Part shown: positions 51,298 through 62,608 of the stretch, in pieces
How positions within the stretch are numbered: position 1 is the stretch's first letter
Layout of the letters: every line of letters begins with the position of its first letter
Assembly (NCBI RefSeq): GCF_910591885.1
Contig: NW_025963548.1
Location: forward strand, 6,811,501 to 6,875,500
DNA: 64,000 bases
Direction of reading: 5' to 3'
Source: Bombus terrestris
Taxonomy: Eukaryota > Arthropoda > Insecta > Hymenoptera > Apidae
Notes under the pieces: generated by a model
Seen by the model: only the letters and a program-made list of their open reading frames with translations
Database searches by the model: none
Told to the model about the DNA's origin: nothing
Position numbers and translations under genes: made by a program

Positions 51298-52735
51298 AGT
51301 AATGCAATATAACGTTATACGTTATAACGTAGAGCATATAACGTTATACGTCATATAGTGATGCAATATAACGTTATACGTCCTATAGTGATGCAATATA
51401 ACGTTATACGTTACTATGTAATAGTACAAAACGTTATACGTCACATGGTGATGCAATATAACGTTATACGGTATAATGTAATAGTTCATAACTGTATACT
51501 TCATGTAGTGATGCAATATAACGTTATACGTCCTATAGCGATGCAATATTTCGTTATACGATATTACGTAATAATACAAAACTTTATACGTCACATGGTG
51601 ATGCAATATAACGTTATACGTTATAATGTAGTAGTTTATAACGGTATACTTGATATAGTGATGCAATATAACGTTATACGTCCTATAGTGATGCAATGTA
51701 ACGCTATACGTTATTACGTAATAGTACAAAACGTTATACGTCACATGGTGATGCAATATAACGTTATACGTTATAATGTAATATTTCAAAACGGTATAAT
51801 TCATATAGTGATGCAATATAACGTTATACGTCATAGAGTGATGCAATATAACGTTAAACGTCATAGAGTGATGCAATATAACGTTATACGTCATAGAGTG
51901 ATGCAATATAACGTTATACGTCATAGAGTGATGCAATATAACGTTATGCGCTATAACGTAGTAGCATATAACGTTATACGTCATATAGTGATGCAATATA
52001 ACGTTATACGTCCTATAGTGATGCATTATAACGTTATGCGTTATAACGTAGTAGTTCATAACGTCATACGTCATATAGTAATGCAATTTAACGTTATACT
52101 CCTTTAGTGATGCAATATAGCGTTATACGTCATAACGTAATATTATATAACGTTATACGTCATATGGTGAGGCAATATAACGTTATGCGTTATAACGTAA
52201 TAGTTCATAACGATATGCGTCATATAGTGATGCAATATACCGTTATACATTATAACGCAATAGTATTAGACGCTATACGTCCAATAGTGATGCAATATAA
52301 CGATATACGTCCTATAGTGATGCAATATAACGTTATACCTTATTACGTAATAGTACAAAACGTTGTACGTCATATAGTGATGCAATATAACGTTATGCGT
52401 TTTAACGTAATAGTTCATAACGTTATACGTCATATAGTGATGCAATATAACGTTATACGTCCTATACTGATGCAATATAACGTTATACGTTACTATGTAA
52501 TAGCACAAAACGTTATACGTCATATAGTGATGCAATATAACGTTATGCGTTTTAACGTAATAGTTCATAACGTTATACGTCATATAGTAATGCAATATAA
52601 CGTTATACGTCCTATAGTGATGCAATATAACGTTATGCGTTATAACGTAATAGTTCATAACGTTAAACGTCATATAGTAATGCAATATAACGTTATACGT
52701 TATAACGTATAGCATATAACGTTATACGTCATATA
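50969..52735 (+). repeat. 1.77-kb HOR, unit a (1,767 bp)
   Basis: Same length and order as 54414-56180 (offset 3,445). Contains three CATAGAGTG monomers at 51140-51229 and four at 51829-51948, a GTAGAGCAT 29-bp monomer near 51329, and CTCCTTTAGTG near 52098. Its last part, with TTAAACGTCA near 52660, is closer to unit d than to units b and c. Confidence 0.92.
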
Positions 52736-54413
52736 GTGATGCAAGATAACGTTATACGTCCTATAGTGATGCAATATAACGATATACGTTACTATGTAAT
52801 AGTACAAAACGTTATACGTCACATGGTGATGCAATATAACGTTATACGGTATAATGTAATAGTTCATAACGGTATACTTCATGTAGTGATGCAATATAAC
52901 GTTATAAGTCCTATAGCGATGCAATATTTCGTTATACGATATTACGTAATAGTACAAAACTTTATACGTCACATGGTGATGCAACATAACGTTATACGTT
53001 ATAATGTAGTAGTTTATAACGGTATACTTGATATAGTGATGCAATATAACGTTATACGTCCTATAGTGATGCAATGTAATGCTATACGTTATTACGTAAT
53101 AGTACAAAACGTTATACGTCAAATAGTGATGCAATATAACATTACACGTCCTATAGTGATGCAACATAACGTTATACGTCCTATAGTGATGCAATATAAC
53201 GTTATACGTCCTATAGTGATGCAATATAACGTTATACGTCCTATGCATGATGCAATATACCGTTATGCGTTATAACGTAACAGTTCATAACGTTATACGT
53301 CATATAGTGATGCAATATACCTTTATACATTATAACGCAATAGTATTAGACGCTATACGTCCTATAGTGATGCAATATAACGTTACACGTCCTATAGTGA
53401 TGCAATATAACGTCATGCGTTACAACGTAATAGTTCATAACGTTGTACGTCATATAGTGATGCAATATACCGTTATACATTATAGCGCAATAGTATATGA
53501 CGCTATACGTCCTATAGTGATGCAATATAACGTTATACGTCATATAGTGATGCAATATAACGTTATGCGTTTTAACGTAATAGTTCATAACGTTATACGT
53601 CACATAGTAATGCAATATAACGTTATACGTCCTATAGTGATGCAATATAACGTTATGCGTTATAACATAATAGTTCATAACGTTATACGTCATATAGTAA
53701 TGCAATATAACGTTATACGTTATAACGTATAGCATATAACGTTATACGTCATATAGTGATGCAATATAACGTTATACGTCCTATAGTGATGCAATATAAC
53801 GTTATACGTTACTATGTAATAGCACAAAACGTTATACGTCACATGGTGATGCAATATAACGTTATACGTTATAACGTAGTAGTTCATAACGTCATACGTC
53901 ATATAGTAATGCAATTTAACGTTATACTCCTTTAGTGATGCAATATAGCGTTATACGTCAAAACGTAATATTATATAACGTTATACGTCATATGGTGAGG
54001 CAATATAACGTTGTGCGTTATAACGTAATAGTTCATAACGATATGCGTCATATAGTGATGCAATATACCGTTATACATTATAACGCAATAGTATTAGACG
54101 CTATACTTCCTATAGTGATGCAATATAACGATATACGTCCTATAGTGATGCAATATAACGTTATACCTTATTACGTAACAGTACAAAACGTTATACGTCA
54201 TATAGTGATGCAATATAACGTTATGCGTTTTAACGTAATAGTTCATAACGTTATACGTCATATAGTAATGCAATATAACGTTATACGTCCTATAGTGATG
54301 CAATATAACGTTACGCGTTATAACGTAATAGTTCATAACGTTATACGTCATATAGTAATGCAATATAACGTTATACGTTATAACGTATAGCATATAACGT
54401 TATACGTCATATA
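52736..54413 (+). repeat. Interposed segment X between 1.77-kb units
   Basis: Starts with GATGCAAGATAACG, a rare form. About 53237-54240 matches about 48712-49715 (offset 4,525), so this is older right-domain HOR sequence between units a and b. Its first part recurs from 59595 after unit d (offset 6,859, then 6,829). Confidence 0.9.
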
Positions 54414-56180
54414 GTGATGCAATATAACGTTATACGTCCTATAGTGATGCAATATAACGTTATACGTTACTATGTAATAGCACAAAACGTTATACGTCAC
54501 ATGGTGATGCAATATAACGTTATACGTTATAATGTAATATTTCAAAACGGTATAATTCATATAGTGATGCAATATAACGTTATACGTCATAGAGTGATGC
54601 AATATAACGTTATACGTCATAGAGTGATGCAATATAACGTTATACGTCATAGAGTGATGCAATATAACGTTATACGTCCTATAGTGATGCAATATAACGT
54701 TATGCGTTATAACGTAATAGTTCATAACGTTATACGTCATATAGTAATGCAATATAACGTTATACGTTATAACGTAGAGCATATAACGTTATACGTCATA
54801 TAGTGATGCAATATAACGTTATACGTCCTATAGTGATGCAATATAACGTTATACGTTACTATGTAATAGTACAAAACGTTATACGTCACATGGTGATGCA
54901 ATATAACGTTATACGGTATAATGTAATAGTTCATAACTGTATACTTCATGTAGTGATGCAATATAACGTTATACGTCCTATAGCGATGCAATATTTCGTT
55001 ATACGATATTACGTAATAATACAAAACTTTATACGTCACATGGTGATGCAATATAACGTTATACGTTATAATGTAGTAGTTTATAACGGTATACTTGATA
55101 TAGTGATGCAATATAACGTTATACGTCCTATAGTGATGCAATGTAACGCTATACGTTATTACGTAATAGTACAAAACGTTATACGTCACATGGTGATGCA
55201 ATATAACGTTATACGTTATAATGTAATATTTCAAAACGGTATAATTCATATAGTGATGCAATATAACGTTATACGTCATAGAGTGATGCAATATAACGTT
55301 AAACGTCATAGAGTGATGCAATATAACGTTATACGTCATAGAGTGATGCAATATAACGTTATACGTCATAGAGTGATGCAATATAACGTTATGCGCTATA
55401 ACGTAGTAGCATATAACGTTATACGTCATATAGTGATGCAATATAACGTTATACGTCCTATAGTGATGCATTATAACGTTATGCGTTATAACGTAGTAGT
55501 TCATAACGTCATACGTCATATAGTAATGCAATTTAACGTTATACTCCTTTAGTGATGCAATATAGCGTTATACGTCATAACGTAATATTATATAACGTTA
55601 TACGTCATATGGTGAGGCAATATAACGTTATGCGTTATAACGTAATAGTTCATAACGATATGCGTCATATAGTGATGCAATATACCGTTATACATTATAA
55701 CGCAATAGTATTAGACGCTATACGTCCAATAGTGATGCAATATAACGATATACGTCCTATAGTGATGCAATATAACGTTATACCTTATTACGTAATAGTA
55801 CAAAACGTTGTACGTCATATAGTGATGCAATATAACGTTATGCGTTTTAACGTAATAGTTCATAACGTTATACGTCATATAGTGATGCAATATAACGTTA
55901 TACGTCCTATACTGATGCAATATAACGTTATACGTTACTATGTAATAGCACAAAACGTTATACGTCATATAGTGATGCAATATAACGTTATGCGTTTTAA
56001 CGTAATAGTTCATAACGTTATACGTCACATAGTAATGCAATATAACGTTATACGTCCTATAGTGATGCAATATAACGTTATGCGTTATAACGTAATAGTT
56101 CATAACGTTATTTGTCATATAGTAATGCAATATAACGTTATACGTTATAACGTATAGCATATAACGTTATACGTCATATA
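54414..56180 (+). repeat. 1.77-kb HOR, unit b (1,767 bp)
   Basis: Directly followed by unit c. CATAGAGTG monomers lie at 54585-54674 (three) and 55274-55393 (four). One of the four has AACGTTAAACG before it in every unit, a shared private mutation. Ends with ATTTGTCATATAG near 56110, shared only with unit c. Confidence 0.94.
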
Positions 56181-57977
56181 GTGATGCAATATAACGTTAT
56201 ACGTCCTATAGTGATGCAATATAACGTTATACGTTACTATGTAATAGCACAAAACGTTATACGTCACATGGTGATGCAATATAACGTTATACGTTATAAT
56301 GTAATATTTCAAAACGGTATAATTCATATAGTGATGCAATATAACGTTATACGTCATAGAGTGATGCAATATAACGTTATACGTCATAGAGTGATGCAAT
56401 ATAACGTTATACGTCATAGAGTGATGCAATATAACGTTATACGTCCTATAGTGATGCAATATAACGTTATGCGTTATAACGTAATAGTTCATAACGTTAT
56501 ACGTCATATAGTAATGCAATATAACGTTATACGTTATAACGTAGAGCATATAACGTTATACGTCATATAGTGATGCAATATAACGTTATACGTCCTATAG
56601 TGATGCAATATAACGTTATACGTTACTATGTAATAGTACAAAACGTTATACGTCACATGGTGATGCAATATAACGTTATACGGTATAATGTAATAGTTCA
56701 TAACTGTATACTTCATGTAGTGATGCAATATAACGTTATACGTCCTATAGCGATGCAATATTTCGTTATACGATATTACGTAATAATACAAAACTTTATA
56801 CGTCACATGGTGATGCAATATAACGTTATACGTTATAATGTAGTAGTTTATAACGGTATACTTGATATAGTGATGCAATATAACGTTATACGTCCTATAG
56901 TGATGCAATGTAACGCTATACGTTATTACGTAATAGTACAAAACGTTATACGTCACATGGTGATGCAATATAACGTTATACGTTATAATGTAATATTTCA
57001 AAACGGTATAATTCATATAGTGATGCAATATAACGTTATACGTCATAGAGTGATGCAATATAACGTTAAACGTCATAGAGTGATGCAATATAACGTTATA
57101 CGTCATAGAGTGATGCAATATAACGTTATACGTCATAGAGTGATGCAATATAACGTTATGCGCTATAACGTAGTAGCATATAACGTTATACGTCATATAG
57201 TGATGCAATATAACGTTATACGTCCTATAGTGATGCATTATAACGTTATGCGTTATAACGTAGTAGTTCATAACGTCATACGTCATATAGTAATGCAATT
57301 TAACGTTATACTCCTTTAGTGATGCAATATAGCGTTATACGTCATAACGTAATATTATATAACGTTATACGTCATATGGTGAGGCAATATAACGTTATGC
57401 GTTATAACGTAATAGTTCATAACGATATGCGTCATATAGTGATGCAATATACCGTTATACATTATAACGCAATAGTATTAGACGCTATACGTCCAATAGT
57501 GATGCAATATAACGATATACGTCCTATAGTGATGCAATATAACGTTATACCTTATTACGTAATAGTACAAAACGTTGTACGTCATATAGTGATGCAATAT
57601 AACGTTATGCGTTTTAACGTAATAGTTCATAACGTTATACGTCATATAGTGATGCAATATAACGTTATACGTCCTATACTGATGCAATATAACGTTATAC
57701 GTCCTATACTGATGCAATATAACGTTATACGTTACTATGTAATAGCACAAAACGTTATACGTCATATAGTGATGCAATATAACGTTATGCGTTTTAACGT
57801 AATAGTTCATAACGTTATACGTCACATAGTAATGAAATATAACGTTATACGTCCTATAGTGATGCAATATAACGTTATGCGTTATAACGTAATAGTTCAT
57901 AACGTTATTTGTCATATAGTAATGCAATATAACGTTATACGTTATAACGTAGAGCATATAACGTTATACGTCATATA
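56181..57977 (+). repeat. 1.77-kb HOR, unit c (1,797 bp)
   Basis: As unit b plus one extra monomer: the CCTATACTGATGC monomer is present twice in a row near 57670-57720. Private changes noticed are AATGAAATATAACG near 57831 and GTAGAGCAT near 57949 where unit b has GTATAGCAT. Confidence 0.94.
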
Positions 57978-59594
57978 GTGATGCAATATAACGTTATACG
58001 TCCTATAGTGATGCAATATAACGTTATACGTTACTATGTAATAGCACAAAACGTTATACGTCACATGGTGATGCAATATAACGTTATACGTTATAATGTA
58101 ATATTTCAAAACGGTATAATTCATATAGTGATGCAATATAACGTTATACGTCATAGAGTGATGCAATATAACGTTATACGTCATAGAGTGATGCAATATA
58201 ACGTTATACGTCATAGAGTGATGCAATATAACGTTATACGTCCTATAGTGATGCAATATAACGTTATGCGTTATAACGTAATAGTTCATAACGTTATACG
58301 TCATATAGTAATGCAATATAACGTTATACGTTATAACGTAGAGCATATAACGTTATACGTCATATAGTGATGCAATATAACGTTATACGTCCTATAGTGA
58401 TGCAATATAACGTTATACGTTACTATGTAATAGTACAAAACGTTATACGTCACATGGTGATGCAATATAACGTTATACGGTATAATGTAATAGTTCATAA
58501 CTGTATACTTCATGTAGTGATGCAATATAACGTTATACGTCCTATAGTGATGCAATGTAACGCTATACGTTATTACGTAATAGTACAAAACGTTATACGT
58601 CACATGGTGATGCAATATAACGTTATACGTTATAATGTAATATTTCAAAACGGTATAATTCATATAGTGATGCAATATAACGTTATACGTCATAGAGTGA
58701 TGCAATATAACGTTAAACGTCATAGAGTGATGCAATATAACGTTATACGTCATAGAGTGATGCAATATAACGTTATACGTCATAGAGTGATGCAATATAA
58801 CGTTATGCGCTATAACGTAGTAGCATATAACGTTATACGTCATATAGTGATGCAATATAACGTTATACGTCCTATAGTGATGCATTATAACGTTATGCGT
58901 TATAACGTAGTAGTTCATAACGTCATACGTCATATAGTAATGCAATTTAACGTTATACTCCTTTAGTGATGCAATATAGCGTTATACGTCATAACGTAAT
59001 ATTATATAACGTTATACGTCATATGGTGAGGCAATATAACGTTATGCGTTATAACGTAATAGTTCATAACGATATGCGTCATATAGTGATGCAATATACC
59101 GTTATACATTATAACGCAATAGTATTAGACGCTATACGTCCAATAGTGATGCAATATAACGATATACGTCCTATAGTGATGCAATATAACGTTATACCTT
59201 ATTACGTAATAGTACAAAACGTTGTACGTCATATAGTGATGCAATATAACGTTATGCGTTTTAACGTAATAGTTCATAACGTTATACGTCATATAGTGAT
59301 GCAATATAACGTTATACGTCCTATACTGATGCAATATAACGTTATACGTTACTATGTAATAGCACAAAACGTTATACGTCATATAGTGATGCAATATAAC
59401 GTTATGCGTTTTAACGTAATAGTTCATAACGTTATACGTCATATAGTAATGCAATATAACGTTATACGTCCTATAGTGATGCAATATAACGTTATGCGTT
59501 ATAACGTAATAGTTCATAACGTTAAACGTCATATAGTAATGCAATATAACGTTATACGTTATAACGTATAGCATATAACGTTATACGTCATATA
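57978..59594 (+). repeat. 1.77-kb HOR, unit d (1,617 bp, 150-bp deletion)
   Basis: As unit b minus five monomers (150 bp) near 58540. The stretch with GATGCAATATTTCG and ACAAAACTTTATACG is missing. The tail matches unit a, including TTAAACGTCA near 59520, and leads into a second copy of segment X. Confidence 0.93.
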
Positions 59595-60330
59595 GTGATG
59601 CAAGATAACGTTATACGTCCTATAGTGATGCAATATAACGATATACGTTACTATGTAATAGTACAAAACGTTATACGTCACATGGTGATGCAATATAACG
59701 TTATACGGTATAATGTAATTGTTCATAACGGTATACTTCATGTAGTGATGCAATATAACGTTATAAGTCCTATAGCGATGCAATATTTCGTTATACGATA
59801 TTACGTAATAGTACAAAACTTTATACGTCACATGGTGATGCAACATAACGTTATACGTTATAATGTAGTAGTTTATAACGGTATACTTGATATAGTGATG
59901 CAATATAACGTTATACGTCCTATAGTGATGCAATGTAATGCTATACGTTATTACGTAATAGTACAAAACGTTATACGTCAAATAGTGATGCAATATAGCA
60001 TTACACGTCCTATAGTGATGCAATATAACGTTATACGTCCTATAGTGATGCAATATAACGTTATACGTCCTATGCATGATGCAATATACCGTTATGCGTT
60101 ATAACGTAACAGTTCATAACGTTATACGTCATATAGTGATGCAATATACCTTTATACATTATAACGCAATAGTATTAGACGCTATACGTCCTATAGTGAT
60201 ACAATATAACGTTACACGTCCTATAGTGATGCAATATAACGTCATGCGTTACAACGTAATAGTTCATAACGTTGTACGTCATATAGTAATGCAATATAAC
60301 GTTATACGTTATAACGTATAGCATATAACG
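59595..60330 (+). repeat. Segment X, second copy (incomplete)
   Basis: Matches 52736 to about 53456, with one monomer fewer after about 60000. At about 60285 it leaves the parent and enters a GTATAGCAT monomer, followed by a local tandem duplication. Confidence 0.9.
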
Positions 60331-60538
60331 TTATACGTCATATAGTGATGCAATATACCTTTATACATTATAACGCAATAGTATTAGACGCTATACGTAA
60401 TATAGTGATGCAATATAACGTTACACGTCCTATAGTGATGCAATATAACGTAATGCGTTACAACGTAATAGTTCATAACGTTGTACGTCATATAGTAATG
60501 CAATATAACGTTATACATTATAGCGCAATAGTATATGA
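60121..60538 (+). repeat. 209-bp tandem duplication
   Basis: GCAATATACC at 60141 recurs at 60350, an offset of 209 bp, equal to six 30-bp monomers plus one 29-bp monomer. The copies differ by a few bases, for example GATACAATATAACG against GATGCAATATAACG, and GTCATGCG against GTAATGCG. The 62.6-kb relative carries a single copy. Confidence 0.92.
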
Positions 60539-62608
60539 CGCTATACGTCCTATAGTGATGCAATATAACGTTACACGTCATATAGTGATGCAATGTAACG
60601 TTATGCGTTTTAACGTAATATTTCATAACGTTATACGTCACATAGTAATGCAATATAACGTTATACGTCCTATAGTGATGCAATATAACGTTATGCGTTA
60701 TAACGTAATAGTTCATAACGTTATACGTCATATAGTAATGCAATATAACGTTATACGTTATAACGTATAGCATATAACGTTATACGTCTTATAGTGATGC
60801 AATATAACGTTATACGTCCTATAGTGATGCAATATAACGTTATACGTAACTATGTAGTAGCACAAAACGTTATACGTCACATGGTGATGCAATATAACGT
60901 TATACGTTATTGCGTATTAGTTCAAAACGTTATACGTCACATGGTGACGCAATATAGCGTTATACGTCATAACGTAATAGTATATAACGTTATACGTCCT
61001 ATAGTGATGCAACATAATGTTATACGTTATAACGTAATAGTTCAAAACGGTATAATTCATATAGTGATGCAATATAACGTTATACGTCATAGAGTGATGC
61101 AATATAACGTTATACGTCATAGAGTGATTCAATATAACGTTATACGTCATAGAGTGATGCAATATAACGTTATACGTCATAGAGTGATGCAGTATAACGT
61201 TATGCGCTATAACGTAATAGTTCATAACGGTATACTTCATATAGTGATGCAATGTAACGCTATACGTTATTACGTATTAGTTCAAAACGTTATACGTCAC
61301 ATGGTGATGCAATATAACGTTATACGTCATAGAGTGATGCAATATAACGTTATACGTCATAGAGTGATGCAATATAACGTTATACGTCATAGAGTGATGC
61401 AATATAACGTTATACGTCATAGAGTGATGCAATATAACGTTATGCGCTATAACGTAGTAGCATATAACGTTATACGTCATATAGTGATGCAATATAACGT
61501 TATACGTCCTATAGTGATGCATTATAACGTTATGCGTTATAACGTAGTAGTTCATAACGTCATACGTCATATAGTAATGCAATTTAACGTTACATTCCTT
61601 TAGTGATGCAATATAGCGTTATACGTCATAACGTAATATTATATAACGTTATACGTCATATGGTGAGGCAATATAACGTTATGCGTTATAACGTAATAGT
61701 TCATAACGATATGCGTCATATAGTGATGCAATATACCGTTATACATTATAACGCAATAGTATTAGACGCTATACGTCCTATAGTGATGCAATATAACTAT
61801 ATACGTCCTATAGTGATGCAATATAACGTTATACCTTATTACGTAATAGTACAAAACGTTATACGTCATATAGTGATGCAATATAACGTTATGCGTTTTA
61901 ACGTAATAGTTCATAACGTTATACGTCATATAGTAATGCAATATAACGTTATACGTCCTATAGTGATGCAATATAACGTTATGCGTTATAACGTAATAGT
62001 TCATAACGTTATACGTCATATAGTAATGCAATATAACGTTATACGTTATAACGTATAGCATAAAACGTTATACGTCATATAGTTATGCAATATAACATTA
62101 TACGTCCTATAGTGATGCAACATAACGTTATACGTTACTATGTAATAGTACAAAACGTTATACGTCACATGGTGATGCAATATAACGTTATACGGTATAA
62201 TGTAATAGTTCATAACGGTATACTTCATGTAGTGTTGCAATATAACGTTATACGTCCTATAGCGATGCAATATTTCGTTATACGATATTACGTAATAGTA
62301 CAAAACTTTATACGTCACATGGTGATGCAATATAACGTTATACGTTATAATGTAGTAGTTTATAACGGTATACTTGATATAGTGATGCAATATAACGTTA
62401 TACGTCCTATAGTAATGCAATGTAACGCTATACGTTATTACGTAATAGTACAAAACGTTATACGTCAAATAGTGATGCAATATAACATTACACGTCCTAT
62501 AGTGATGCAATATAACGTTATACGTCCTATAGTGATGCAATATAACGTTATACGTCCTATGCATGATGCAATATACCGTTATGCGTTATAACGTAACAGT
62601 TCATAACG
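60331..62608 (+). repeat. 2,278-bp HOR, unit 1
   Basis: Repeated from 62609 to the window end. Contains two CATAGAGTG runs of four monomers each (61085-61204 and 61325-61444), separated by a C, A, B, D group, and the 29-bp monomer ATTCCTTTAGTG near 61592. In the 47-58 kb units that monomer reads ACTCCTTTAGTG. Confidence 0.93.

Larger units (their letters stand above)
19573..62583 (+). repeat. 31-bp TATGC(G/A)TGATG monomers
   Basis: A one-base-longer class-A monomer. The form TATGCGTGATG starts at 19573, 19604, 21111, 21142, 26067 and 27266. The form TATGCATGATG starts at 30802, 40055, 41793, 44339, 48712, 50450, 53237, 60066 and 62553. The switch is a single G-to-A change in a CpG, and it divides the array cleanly between 27.3 and 30.8 kb. 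Confidence 0.9.
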
